Source of the DNA: Euglena gracilis
Taxonomy: Eukaryota > Euglenida > Euglenophyceae > Euglenales
Reading direction: 5' to 3'
DNA length: 64,000 nucleotides
Assembly (NCBI GenBank): GCA_039621445.1
Contig: CP154955.1
Span: forward strand, 946,558 to 1,010,557
In this document: positions 41,735 to 54,273 of the stretch, one piece after another
Numbering within the stretch: position 1 is the first letter of the stretch
Layout of the letters: each line of letters starts with the position of its first letter
Translations under genes and position numbers: made by a program
The notes under the pieces: model-generated
Databases searched by the model: none
Told to the model about the DNA's origin: nothing
Seen by the model: the letters and a program-made list of their open reading frames with translations, nothing else

Positions 41735-44098
41735 CATTTCTGGCCACGGGCATGACATTGCCTTTCTCTGGTGCCGCTCCTGCAGTCGCCTGGTGCACAT
41801 TGTGCACTCATGTGTGGGCATTGAAAATCTGGCAATGGGCATGACATTTCCTTTTTGAGGGTGCAGCTCCTGCACTCGGCCGGTGCACATCGTGCACTCA
41901 GGTGTAGAGATTGCATTTTTGGCCACGGGTGTAAAATTTCTTTATCGTGGTGCAGCTCCTGCACTCGCGTGGGGCACGTTGTGAACTCATGTGTAGGCGT
42001 TGCAAATGCGGCCAGGGGCATAACATTTCCTTTCTGCAGGTGTAGGTCCTTCACTCGCTAGGTGCACATCGTGCACTCATGTGTAGGGATTGAAAATCTG
42101 GCAACGGGCATGAGATTTCCTGTCTGATGGTGCAGCTCCTTCACTCATTGAGTGCACATGGTGCATTGAAGCATAGGCATTAGAATTCTGGTCGCGGGTA
42201 GAGAATATGTTTTCTTCTCTCGTGGTGCAACTGCTACAGTCGCGTGGGGTGCATTGTGCATGCATATAAATAACCATTAGAAAATTGGCCATAGGTATTT
42301 GCTCCTGCACTCGCCGGTGCACATGGTGCACATATGTGACATTTCCATTTGTAGGCGGTGGCAATTTTGCCACGGGCAGGACACTTCCTTCCTCTCTCGG
42401 TGCAGCTCCTGCACTCGGCCGGTGCACATCGTGCACTCCTTTCTCCCGGTGCAGCACTTGCACTCGCCCGGTGCACATCGTGCACTTAGGTGTAGGCACT
42501 GCAATTGTGTCCAGAGGAATGACATTTCCTTTCTCCCAGGCGCACTCGGCTGGTGCACATCCTGCACTCATGTGTAGGCATTGCAATTGTGGCCACTGCT
42601 CTGACACTTCGTTCGTCGTGGTGCAGCTCCTGCAGTCACGCGGTGCACGTGCACTCATTCATAGGCATTGCAAATCCGGCCACGGTCACAACATTTCCTT
42701 TCTCCGGGTGCAGCTCCTGCACTCGGCTGGTGCACATAGTGGACTGATGTGTACGTATTGGAAATTTGGCCACAGGCATGACATACACTTTCTCCCGGTG
42801 CAGCTCCTGCACTCGTTGGGTGCGCATTGTGCACTCAGGTGTAGGCATTGCCATTGTGGCGATGGGCATGACATTTCCTTTCTCCCAGGTGCACTCGGCC
42901 GGTGCACATCGTGCACTCATGTGTAGGCATTGCAATTGTGGCCACTGCTCTGACACTTCGTTCGTCGTGGTGCAGCTGCTGCACTCACGCGGTGCACGTG
43001 GTGCACTCATTCATAGGCATTGCAAATCCGGCCACGGTCACAACATTTCCTTTCTCCGGGTGCAGCTCCTGCACTCGGCTGGTGCACATAGTGCACTGAT
43101 GTGTACGTATTGGAAATTTGGCCACGGGCATGACATACGCTTTCTCCCGGTGCAGCTCCTGCACTCGTTGGGTGCACATTGTGCACTCAGGTGTAGGCAT
43201 TGCCATTGTGGCGATGGGCATGACATTTCCTTTCTCCCGGTGCAGCACCTGCACTCGCCGGGTGGACATTGTGCACTCATGTGTAGGCATTGCAAATTCG
43301 GCCAGGGGTATAACATTCCCTTTCTCTGGGTGCAGCTCCTGCACTCGCTTGGTGCACATCGTGCACTCATGTGTAGGCATTGCAAATCTGGCCAAGGGTA
43401 AAATGTTTGTTTTCTCCGGGTGCACGTCCTGCATGACATTTCGCTTGTCCCGGTGCACGTGCTGCAGTCGTCTGGTGCACGTCGTGCACTCATGTGTAGG
43501 ATGTGGAATTTTGGCCATGCGCATGGTATTTATTTTCTCTCGGTGCAGCTCCTGCACTTGGTGGGTGCACATTGTACACTCATCTGATAATTCCATGTAG
43601 GCGGTTGGAATTTGGCCACGGGGCGGACATGTCCTCTCTCCCGGTGCAGCACTGCAGCACTTGCACTCGCCCGGTGCACATTGTGCACTCAGGTGTAGGC
43701 ACTGCAATTGTGGCGAGGGGAATGGCATTTCCTTTCTCCCGGTGCAGCATCTGCTCTCAGCCGGTGCACATCGTGCACTCATGTGCAGGCATTGCAATTG
43801 TGGCAACGGCCATGCCATTTCCTTTGTCGTGGTGTAGGTCCTGCACTCACGCGGTACACGTGGTGCACTCATTTGTAGGCATTGCAAATCCGGCCACGGT
43901 CACAACATTTCCTTTCTCCGGGGGCAGCTCATGCACTCGGCCGGTGCACATCGTGCAGTCATGTGCAGGCATTGCAAAACCGGCCACAGTGATAGGATTT
44001 GCTTTCTCTGGTGCAGCTCCCGCACTTGGCCCATGCACATCGTGCACTCTGGTAACATGTCCATGTGTAGGTAGTGGAATTCTGGCCATGCACATTGT
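41735..44098 (+). repeat. 90-bp satellite array, about 26 units
   Basis: Each unit contains GGTGCAGCTCCTGCACTCG, GTGCACATCGTGCACTCATG, TGTAGGCATTGCAAAT and a GGCCA-GGGCATGACATTTCC end. The start GTGCAGC(T/A)CC falls at 43060, 43150, 43240 and 43330, an exact 90-bp period. Because 90 is 30 codons, long frames open on both strands (up to 300 codons); they have Cys/His-rich repetitive products and are not called. A block of three units (about 42520-42800) is repeated at 42880-43150, a higher-order repeat. The array ends at the stop of the Helitron gene. Confidence 0.9.
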
Positions 44099-44099
44099 C

Positions 44100-46016
44100 T
44101 CACACCGTTGTTTTTCTCCTCTTGCTTTGCGGACGTTCATGTTCCTCCGGAGTACGATGACTGATGACATCGTAATGTGGGGGATTTTGTTGATAAATCA
44201 CTGAAAGGAGCGGCCCTGTATTCCCATATCGTGTACACAGTCGCCAATAATCACCTGCCTCCAAAAAAACGTTTATCCTGATGCCCAGCATGTGACATAC
44301 CAAGACTATCTCAGGCTCTTCGGCCCAATGGTTGTGGCTGACGAGGGATGTGAGATACTGGTCACGCTGGTGACCAATCCCCACCAGAACATCCCCAACG
44401 GGAATGTCAAATCCTGGCAGAGTGGTATTCCATTGGGCAGCAATATAACTGGCCAGTCTTTGGCGTAGTTGTATGGCATCCCTGGGCTCGTTTGAACCTA
44501 GCACGCAATAAAAAAAGCAAGAACCATCCCCTTTCGCCTTCCAAATAGTCGTAACCGCCTTTGGAATGCAATCTGATGCTGTCCCTAACTCGGAAGTGGT
44601 GATAGAAGCGTGCAGTTGGTCTGTTGTACTTGCGTGGGATGTGTTTTGAACACATACCTGCACCACAGTGCTGACGTCAACATCCTCCGGTGCTGTTACT
44701 CGCGCACCTACATTGGCTGTATTGTTGGAACTTTTGCAATGTGGTTCATGCAATTTTCTATGTGCATCCCTCTTCCATGTCCGCCCACATCCCATGCGGC
44801 ACGCATATAAAGCGCAATGCTGTGTTATTGTTGCACAAATTTTTTCGTGATCGTTCCGTGCAGTGTTTGAGGGGTACCTTTGTCCACATCCTTTCCTGCA
44901 CTGAAATTTGAGAACATTTTCTGCCCCGGGTTTCAACACTTTGTCTGCTCCTTTCCCATCGTACGATATACCCACCTGTAAGTACAGGGTTTGTAAATGC
45001 TTGAAAGTGACAGGCATGGACTTGTGTTGGCACATATAATTCACGAGCTGTGCACGAGGAAGTAAGGACCGCAATCTGCGCACAATGGTGCAAAGGTCAT
45101 CATCACTTCTAAGTTGAATGAGGCGTATGTCCTCTGTACGCCTGACGCGACTTATACCCACATAAAATGCATTGTACGACAGAGCGGGCGTGATGGGATG
45201 GTCAACACACAAAATGATTTTGTCCAATGTCCGACATTGGACTCCATGAAAAGTTGTTGCAAACAGCAAATTAAAAGGATGTGCCATCACTGTCACAATG
45301 CCGCTTTTTCTGGACGAAAGATGCACGTAACGCGCGATGTTTACCTCCCGTGGGATGGAAAACAAAGGAATGATTCTTCCACCTTCCTTTGTGATGCTGA
45401 GAGCAGCATTGTCTGTGATATCCCCGGGAACGATAACATTTATTGCCCAAGGGGGGTATACCAATGTCACAATTTCCCCAGGGCGGGCACAGGAGATCCT
45501 GTCCAACGTCTCCAAAGGCTCAGTTTCACTGAGCACAATGGAATGGATGGAAGCCCTTGTGCCATTTGACAAACCACGCTCCGGGCGTATGTTATATGTC
45601 AAAGTGATAGGACACCCTTGCACAACATGTGCCCACAAGTCCTTCACTTTGGCATACATTACATTTTGGACATCCTCACCAATGCATGCAGCAAACTCAT
45701 TTTTCAATGGCAACTTCCATTTTATTATGGGTTTTCTCGTGCTTTCGGCAAATAAACGAACCATGACCTCATTCACCATGTGCACACATTTTCGGTCCGT
45801 GGACACAATAAGCGCATTTGCCCACGCCCTGTCCCTTTGAAAATCAGAGGGGGTTATCAGTTTCAAGGAGGACAAAAATTTGTCTCGGGTGTGTAGCCCT
45901 GGTAAAGAAAAAATTCGGTAGGCTGCAACTGCAGCCATGTGCTCCGGATCTTGAGCCCTGTGTTGGGTATTGAGGCTGATAACTTTGAACGACTGGAACA
46001 GTGCATAGCCTTCCAA
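44100..46016 (-). pseudogene. Helitron helicase C-terminal half, zinc fingers and OTU protease
   Basis: It begins at a TTG after a TGA, so it has no proper start: it is the continuation of the helicase. It shows QHRAQDPEHMAAVAAYRIF, GLSNGTRASIHSI and a Pif1 motif VI (FATTFHGVQC...YVGISRVRRTEDIRLI). Then two Cys/His fingers, CRKGCGQRYPSNTARNDHEK and CRMGCGRTWKRDAHRKLHEP. Last comes an OTU domain: GDGSCFFYC (catalytic Asp and Cys, about 44511-44532) and PPHYDVI (catalytic His, about 44164-44190). OTU domains cleave ubiquitin-like proteins; many Helitrons carry one, role unknown. Ends RRKTTV at 44100. Confidence 0.85.
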
Positions 46017-46021
46017 TCAAT

Positions 46022-48799
46022 CTAACGATGCCGCAGATTGCATCTTAGGCTTGATGTATAAATCCCCGGGGGGATTTGAACGAAATCACCCATAAGAACC
46101 ACGCACATGCCCCCAAAGGGTTCACTATTGTTGTCGCACACTCGGCACATGCGCTTGTCAATGTCCCGCAACATTTTGCAAGTCAACATGGACATTTCAT
46201 CGATGAGAAGCACTTTGCAGCCTCTAAATTGGGATCGCAAACGATACAGTTTTTCTTTTCCTCCATCCAACACGGTGTCGTTGACACCGTCCTCGGCATA
46301 CACACTCAAACCCACCCCATGGTGACACGTCGACCCACGATGTAAATTGCACGCAGCAACCCCGGAAGGGGCCATGAAACGCAAAACGTTTGGTCCAAAT
46401 GTTGTAGACAGTCGGTTGTGCAATTCCCTGGCCATTGTGCTTTTTCCGGTTCCTGGTCCCGCATGTACAACGACACGAGGTGGGATCGGTTTGCATGAAG
46501 GATCTGCAATGGAAAGAAATTGTACATATTCAGAAATCATTTTTACAAAAGTTTCTTGTTCCTCGGTTAAAACGACACTGCTCTGCATACACAGTTGTAC
46601 GTGGGCTGGATTTGTTCCCACTCGGGAGTCAACTTCTGCGGGTTGAAAATCGTCGCTTTTCAACGCGGCGTACGTCTTATTCAACGTGTCTGATAAAGGT
46701 GCACTGGCATCAAATGGGTTAGTGCTATGAATGTGCATTGCAAAGTGCTCGCTTGCATTTGGAGATGTTGTAAGTTGCCCGTGTACGTCCACCGGTGTTG
46801 AGAAAATTTTCAATAAGACATTCACCAACCGTGGTTCTGACTGCTCACATTCCTTCAAACCCTCATTACTGAACTTCTGCATGGCCTCGTGCAGATTGTG
46901 CAGGGTGTCGTGAAAATGCTGAACGTTCACTGAATGTCTCATTTCTTGCAATGCACCTCTTTCAGCCGCAGCATTGAAATTTATGTCAAGAGGGTGCGGC
47001 GTGCCCCATTTCTTTTGATTTCTGTTTCTTATTATGGCAGAAAGAACAGAATTTTTCTGTGAAACCGCTGCTAGGGTTTTCAACCTTTGAACATAGGCGA
47101 ACCGTGCACGATCCAAATATGGTGCGTCCTTTTTTCTTGCATGCTCTTCCCAGTTGCAAAAATCAGCCCATGAATTTTTGGGTGGGTGTTCAAAACTCCA
47201 CGGAACGATGAAAGTCATCACAAATTGTGCCCAAATTTTCTTGATGCGAGGCTGTCCATCCTCCCCCGGCCATTTAGGAAATTTTCTCCCAGATAACACT
47301 GGGCACCGGAATTGATTTCCCATTTTTTGAACCCACGTTTCAGCCAACAAATGCTTATCATGCAACTGAAACGTTGTACATTTCGGACATCCTTCAGGCG
47401 CTTCACTGCCATTATTGGCATCACTTTGTAACAAAAAATGTGCAGCGTATTCCAACGCATTGATGCTTTCTAATTCACAACCACGTAAAGCATAATTGTA
47501 TGCAGCCGGGATACCCACGATGATTGACTTTCCCTCATGCAAAATGGAAACCAGTTCCGTTGTACCTCCTTCCTCGACGAAAGGATCATCCAAGTTATCT
47601 ATTTGACGCGAATGCATCAGGGTGGCAGTTGCATCCGACTTCTTTCTCCTGTCCTTCCTGTTAACGTTTTGTCGTGCCAAATGCGTGCGACCTAGTCCTG
47701 CTACTTGTTGTTGAAAAAAATTGTTTGCTGCATCGTCATTGGAATCACTGCTGTCTTCGGTCTGTGATTCCTGATGTTCACTGTCATCCCCAATGATGTC
47801 ATCGTCATCATTGAAATCATCATCAACGTCATCCTCATTGCTCTCGTCATCCATTTGGGCATCTGCGTCAACGTTGCATGGCACTCCCCCATCCGCTGCA
47901 TTATTTGTGGCTGCAGTAACCGTGTCATCATTTTTTGAACTCACTTCTGAGCACGGATTTGCACCGTCGTGGAAATTTTTGTCGCCTGAATCCTCCATCG
48001 CAGGAAAAAGAATTGGCAAACTGGAGATGTAATGCCAGGGATTTACAATGACAAATTTATGGGATGCATGCCAGGATGGAAAACCTAGGACTGCCGTTGC
48101 GGCCATTTGAGCTCCCACCTCAATTTTTCGATCCATGGCATTAACGACACGTTTCAAAAGGGCGGCATAATCCTCTTTCTGTTGCACTTTGTGTCCGAGC
48201 CGTTCCTCAACTTCACCCAAGACGTGACGCAAAACGGATAAAACCCCGCCCAGCTTGACGGGGTTCTTTGTGCAATATCCCACAACATAATTTGCCAGAG
48301 CAAGTACGCCCACCTCCCCGCCTAGAATTTGTGCATTTGAGTTACAAGCAAGGATGAACGATACAAGTTTGCTACAATCAACAACGCGTCCGTCACATTT
48401 GTGTGGTCGCTTCGTTTCCCATACCACCAAGTGGCTATCAATTGTGGGATCTTGTGCAATACTTGCCATGTGTTCCAATGGAATCTCGTGTAAATCGTGT
48501 CCGCCTGTTTCCATTTTACGTGCCACAAAAAGGTGGGGTCCTGTTTCGGTCAGGTGGGATCCACACGCTCGTGGCATGCCAAAACGGCAACCAAATCTTC
48601 CAGCCGGTGGTTTGCCACAACTAGGTATGAGACAGCGGTGTATTTGCAGAGCCCCCATAACTTCCTCCGCAAATTGCATGATGGACACATATGCATCTTC
48701 GACATTTTCGGACAATGGGGGCATCCTTCTTTTTCTTCCAGCATGCGGGGCGCTGAGGAATGGTCCCTTTGCCTTTGCTCCCATTGCTCTACATTGCAT
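46022..48799 (-). pseudogene. Helitron Rep C-terminal part and helicase N-terminal half
   Basis: CLIPSCGKPPAGRFGCRFGM (Helitron Cys cluster) is followed by the Rep tyrosine motif YVVGYCTKNP (about 48260-48300), the residues that attack DNA in rolling-circle transfer. A highly acidic insertion (about 47690-47960) follows. The Pif1 helicase has Walker A AGPGTGKST (about 46439-46463), Walker B LLIDEMSM (about 46196) and GDFVQIPPG (about 46069-46092). The frame ends at TAG 46022-46024, inside the helicase, and the rest lies in another frame after an 8-base gap. The early part overlaps the preceding Rep segment; the shift is near 48660. Confidence 0.85.
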
Positions 48800-49572
48800 A
48801 AACTACTGCAAACTTGAGAATCCAGAACCCTTGCAGCAATTTTTATTGCATCTTTATCCTGAACGATCGCATCCATGTGGGGTGGAATCCCCCCCCAAAA
48901 TACCCCGTGCCCATGCAATGAACCTCGAGACTGAGCCTCTGTGCAAACAACTGCAGCTATGGGTGTTCCATGCATGCCCACTTTTCTGGAAGACGTGGAT
49001 TCATGTTTTCGGATAGTATTTGCATCAGGAACCTTTAATAGAACTTTCATGAAGGCAAGCACTTGTCTCTCAAATATACGAGCAGCAGCCACGGGGTTGT
49101 TTGATATTGCGGAAAATTTTGCCGATGTCTCTGGCATTTCAATTGAGATTTTTTCCTTGCCCATGCACAATGCTAGTGTCAGCACATTATCCACCTCATT
49201 TGGTGCAAATGTAAAGAAAACGGATGGCATGCCGAACCATGCAAGCATTGCTTGCATTTTCCCAAGGGTGGCATACCTTTCGGAAGAACCGAACGGCACA
49301 ATACTATGACAAGTGCGAAGAATTGGCAAAAATTCCATCAGTAACTTTGTGGCCAACAAACCCGTTGGGTTCTTGATTGCCTCATCTAAGCGTTCTTTAA
49401 AATCAGCACTATTCACGGCGTTTTCAAAGCGAGTCAAAAATGAAGGGGTTGCTTTGAGGCGACGACTTATGCTTCGGAGAGCCATGTGCCTTAACTTTTG
49501 ATTGAAAAGGAGAAGGACAAAATCCCGGCTCTCAGCAAACCTGTGGTCGTATTGATACAAAAGATGACGCAC
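48550..49572 (-). pseudogene. Helitron Rep N-terminal part with HUH motif
   Basis: It contains LLLFNQKLRH, PSVFFTFAPNEVDN (Rep motif 1, about 49188-49223) and RGSLHGHGVFWGG (HUH metal-binding motif, about 48891-48922). HUH nucleases nick one strand at the transposon end. From about 48660 the frame becomes unnatural while another frame carries the expected Cys cluster, so the real protein switches there. Confidence 0.85.
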
Positions 49573-49583
49573 GGTTTCCGTAT

Positions 49584-51143
49584 TTAAACCACTGTTTTTT
49601 CAATGCCTTGATATGTCATGAACAAAGTGGGAAAAGATCCCATTAGTAGATGTGCATTCCGCGTGAACTCGTTGACAGGGGTTTCATCCCTATGAACAAA
49701 CGTGGTCGCACGGTTTTGGCAAATATCCCGAATGCATTGGGCCACTACTGGGAGGTCATTACTTGCAGACGCGAGCATGGTGCCATCCGCTACTAAAACT
49801 GCATCGTCGATGGCATTTGTTTCTAATTCACTGGAAGGGTTTGCAATGTCCGCAGTCATGCGGGCATCACACGACCTTGCTTCACCTTCCTCCACAATTT
49901 CAACTCTCTCAAAAATAGCGGAACAAAATGCATGTATCTCGGAGGGTTCATGTTGCAAAATTTCAACTGTTGCGTACAATGGATTGATGTGCTTCAAAAC
50001 AATAAGCCATTGTATCAACCTGTCCCAATTGACAGTGAAAATTCTTTCAATTTTGGCTCTGCAACGTTCAGTTGCCATCACTTGATCCCATTGAGGCTTT
50101 GTCCCCATGAACAAAACTTTGGTTTCTTTCAGCCGGGCCACATTTGGAAGGGCCAAAATGGTTTGCTCCAACCCTTCATGGGGAAAAGAGATTGTGTGTC
50201 CCTTAATTCCCCACCCCACGCCATGCCCACCCCCTATGGCCACCAGTTTCACGATTGAGATACATGTCCTCACAGGCGCAATGAGGCGTTCCTCTAGCGC
50301 TGTCAATTGAGGCAGTCCCGACCTATTCCCGAAATGTTTTCCACTGGCAATATATCTTGGTGGACGAACAGGGCTTGGCCCAATGAGTGATTTTTGGCAC
50401 TGTTTGCAAACATGAGCATCTCCTCCTTCAGGGACACCATGCAACCAATACAAATTGCCCCCATGCTGCACAATGCACAGATGGCAATGGTGCTTGGGAG
50501 GGATTTTTGCCAAGCGCTCCTGTTCAACTTCATTCAATTGCAGCACGTGCAAAGATTGAAGTGAAACACGTGTCACTTCAATGAAATCTTCCACACCACA
50601 CACTTGACAAATGTTTATGCTCTCCAGAACGCCAACGCTTTCTTCCCACTCTTTCGCCATAGAAACAACGCTTTGCGGTGTCAGTTCTTCATGCTCCAGC
50701 TTCTGCAAAAGTTCATCTCTCTGGGCGCTTGGAAATGAATACGGACTTGTGGGCCATATGCCCCACCCAGTTGAATCCCACCATCCCCGTATGACCGCCG
50801 GTAATGATTTCCATCCCCCCAACGACCGAAATTCTGTTTCGTTTGGGGGCTCAACAGTTAGCAATTGTGCAAACTGTTCATCTACCAGTTTCCCTGGTGC
50901 AAAATTCATCCTCGATGAGGCATGTAATTGTTCCCACACAAAGCTCTTCTCCTCCAAATGATGTCCAAAGTGTCCTCCAAATGATGCACCCAACACCCCA
51001 CTTTGTGCGCCTTGCATTCCTCCCTCAGCACCTTCTCCGGCATGCACCATACCCTGAACCCCACTACACCCTCCTTCTGCACCGTGTGGGGCACCAGCTT
51101 CAGCACCTTGCATTCCTCCGTCAGCACCTTCATCAGCATACAC
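49584..51143 (-). pseudogene. Helitron N-terminal region
   Basis: Gly-rich GADGGMQGAEAGAPHGAEGG repeats lead into HLEEKSFVWEQLHASSRMNF, paired C-x2-C motifs (NICQVCGVE, HHCHLC, HVCKQC), and end ARNAHLLMGSFPTLFMTYQG, the fPtLF motif that precedes Rep in Helitrons. It stops at 49584 and continues 9 bases later in another frame. Confidence 0.8.
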
Positions 51144-52315
51144 CCCACCCTCAAACCCCCCTCAGCGGCAAACGCCAGACCTGCAAACCCACTTGGTCCA
51201 CCTTTGTCACCAGAATGTCCCCCTTGACGACCGTGTGATGCTCCTTGTGCACCACTGTGCAGACCCTCGTAGCCATGCATACCCGTGTCCGTGCTCTCCT
51301 CATGAAACAAGCGCCTTCTCGACACACTATGAGTTGGTGCCTTCACGCAACCCAGCACGTGCCGTCGCATGTGCTGCCCTCTTGAAAATTCTTCTTTGCA
51401 ATAAGGGCACACTCGTGAGGACAACGGGGTCCTTGGGAGGGAAGGGTCACACGTTTTGAGATGTCGCTTCAAATTACATGAATCACAAAAAACCTGATTA
51501 CATTTGCTGCAGCGGAATCGTCCAGGACTACGAGTGTTTGAAGTGTCAACGGAATGCTTGTCACGCATGTGCCTCAGCATATGCTGATTTGATGCAAACG
51601 TTCTCTCACAGTGAAGACATTGTAGCCTGTCACTTTCACTGGCCTCCATAGTGCAGTCTTCTAGAAGCGTGGCATCTGCCGATGTGGATTCACAAACCCT
51701 TTGTTCAACACCTGCGTGGACATTTCGCAAATGGCGTAGCAAATTTGGCCTTGTTGAAAATTCCTTCATGCAATATTTGCATTGCGGCCTTGTAATAGTA
51801 CTTCGTTCCATGAAATTAGAACGTCCAAGACTCAACGCTGCATCCTGTGGCCAAGAACTGTCACAGTTTTCCACAAAGCCATACATTTTGCAACCGGATT
51901 TGCTCTTTATTTCTGCATTGTTGGTTGCATCCCAAGAGCCAAATGCATATTCAGTACGCATCACTTGTTCCATCTCGAAATCCCCCCAACATTCAGAAGC
52001 ATCATCCAAAGATGTTTGGTGCATTCCTCGGTCATTTGCTACGACAGAGCTGCTAGCAAATGACACACGATCCTTGAAAATTTTAATGATTGCAAACAAG
52101 AGACACCCAGAAGCAACAAAAACAACGGCAGTATTCCATGATGTTGGACATACCGTCATTGTTTGATCGGTTGAATTCATTTTCTGCATTGTTGAAGAAA
52201 ATTGGCAAATGCTGTAGGAGAAGAGAACGCAGGATAAAAGCACTCGATATCGTATCTCACCGACCACTGCACGACCTACGGTGCAGAGATTCATTTGTGC
52301 ATTGTACTGGAACAT
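50906..52315 (-). pseudogene. Helitron N-terminal C2H2 zinc-finger segment
   Basis: Four fingers: CKYCMKEFSTRPNLLRHLRN (near residue 175), CLHCERTFASNQHMLRHMRD (about 230), CSKCNQVFCDSCNLKRHLKT (about 268) and CPYCKEEFSRGQHMRRHVLG (about 301). The last two end in Cys rather than His. A hydrophobic stretch WNTAVVFVASGCLLFAIIKI lies near residue 80. After Gly/His-rich repeats the frame loses natural composition near 51150, where the next segment takes over, probably by a shift in a C6 run. The true start is uncertain. It may bind transposon ends. Confidence 0.7.
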
Positions 52316-53904
52316 TACCCTTCAGTAGGACAGCATTGTCCACACAGTGCTGTGAAAAATTTGCAGACCATGAAATGCCATGACTGGGTCTAAGTGCAAT
52401 GGGTTGCAAATGACAACGTCGGACCTCGATGAATCTTTCTTTTGATCCTGCCTTGTGTAGGAGCAAGTTCCAGGGATGACATGCCCAACGAGGTATCTTG
52501 CAAACAGCGGAACATGGTGTGGTTCATATGTGCTCTGCCAAAGAATATCTGACTTTGGGGGAGGATTCAAAAAGAGCTGGGTGTCAGCCACAGTTGTCCA
52601 TCACTTTCTGTCAAAATTCAGCCATGTTCCATCACAGTTTGTCCCGAAACGCCATTAGAATGACGTAATTCCGGAGGGAAATGTTTTGAAAAAAGTGCTA
52701 AAACAAACGGACGATGAAATTGTTTGTTCCTTGTACCAGAAAAAGTAATTCATATCCTCCGTCGATCGACATGCATTACGAGGCCAGATGGGTCACAATT
52801 TCTGTGAAATTTACAAAAAGCATTTGCCTATACAAATGGACTTCATACACAACTTTTTGCTCACATTTGGCTATATTTTAGGCATCACCGCGTACGTTGT
52901 TCTCCTGTTTAATTCTGGTGGGAGCTTTTTCGAGGAACAGCAGTGATGCCAACAGCGATGGTGATGATGAAAATGCTGAAAGGAACAGAAAATATTTCAC
53001 ATCCACAAGCAATGTCCAAAGAACCCTGTTCAAAACAACATTTATAGGAAATCAATGTTTGACTTCAAACCTGCACGCGGCAAGAGTGGTGATGGTGGTG
53101 GTGTTATTGGCCGTGTGGTGGTTGGTCATATCACACACGCGGCAATAAATACGGGCCAAAATCAGCAAACAATGCCTGTGGTAGCGACGAATCGGGCTGT
53201 CATGGGGTGCGGGAGGAATTCCAAAGGGGCATGTTCGTAGTAGGGCTTTTCTAAGGCGAAGTGCAACCCATCGTCGGGGGGGGGGGAGGGGGATGCCGAC
53301 GCTGAAATCCAAGCACCAAGCCAAAATTCGTGCTGGGAGCAACCCCGGGGGAGGTTCAGTGACATAACTTGGGTCCAACCAATAGGCCAACGGGCCTATT
53401 GGGCTGCCCAAGTCACGTATCGGTTCAATTTTTCCTTTCATCACAATCCTCCTTCACAGCCCCCCCAGCCATGACCTAGATCCATCCATTAGAATGTGCA
53501 AAACGAAAGGAATGGGTTAGAAAAGCGCAGCCCCCTCCATCCCCGAACCCTTTCGGGGGGGGGGGGACAGTTGGGTGTTTCTAGCAGCTCCTTTCCATCC
53601 TGCCGCCTTTTGCCAAGCAGAGGCTAGAAACTCCCCAAGGGTCCCTATGAAAACCCCTGGTTCGCAGGTCAGCGTCCTCCGAAATATCCATGCTCTGGAC
53701 CCAGGAGGCTGCCCGGCGAGCAGCTTCAGGTTCAAAAACAAGTGCGAAATGCATGTAGCTAATTCATGCTTTACAAATGTTTTTGGTGTACAAAAGAAGA
53801 GTAAAAAGCAGGTTGCATCTGTTTTTACACCAGAAATATTTGGGAGAATGGACATCAGAAATTATAATGTCACAAGAAATATGTGCATGTTAAAACCCCC
53901 CAAA
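52316..53904. other. Intergenic, no gene recognised
   Basis: Low-copy A/T-rich sequence 5' of the Helitron gene (probably including its upstream region), with a G tract at 53277-53291. No frame with a domain. Confidence 0.5.
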
Positions 53905-54273
53905 TAATACCCGGGGTATTATTTTTTTTGCCCGAAGTCCCGGCCCGAGGGCGGGGGGGGGGGTATTATTTTTTCAAAATTTTCGAACTTTTTCTAAGTC
54001 CCGTAAAATTCAAAATAGCACCCAAAAGCCCCTTTTGGGTCGTTTTTTGCACTTTCTTGTCAAATTTACCATTTTATGGAGGTCAGATGAGCCAGAAAAT
54101 TTGATTTTTTTCGTAATTTGTCGTCAGAGATTGTGGTTTTTACCGACATTTTCAGGTCAAAAATCCGGGCCTTTGGCCCGGAACAGGGGGGGGGGGGGAT
54201 TATTTCGGCGGCCGAAGTCGGACCCCAAGGGGGGGGGATTATTTGGGGGGGGGGGGTATTTAGGGGGGGTTTA
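53905..54273. repeat. C/G-tract inverted-repeat element with AAATAATACCC ends
   Basis: AACCCCCCAAATAATACCC (53895-53915) faces GGGGATTATTTGGGGG and GGTATTTAGGGGGGG (54234-54270). GGTATTATTTTTT with G tracts repeats inside. Similar in build to 11887-12132. Confidence 0.5.

Larger units (their letters stand above)
44100..52315 (-). mobile_element. Helitron (rolling-circle transposon), coding region decayed
   Basis: Minus-strand reading segments give, in order, C2H2 zinc fingers, Helitron N-terminal region, HUH Rep nuclease, Pif1-like helicase, two C-terminal zinc fingers and an OTU-type cysteine protease. Five segments in changing frames cover it with little gap. True ends could not be fixed, since Helitrons make no target duplication and I found no convincing CTRR hairpin end. 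The 90-bp satellite may be part of its 3' region. Confidence 0.85.

Noticed and set aside
42285-43887. Long frames of 211-300 codons on both strands
   Set aside because: They arise because the satellite period is 90 bp, a multiple of three; products are pure repeats of the unit and overlap antisense.
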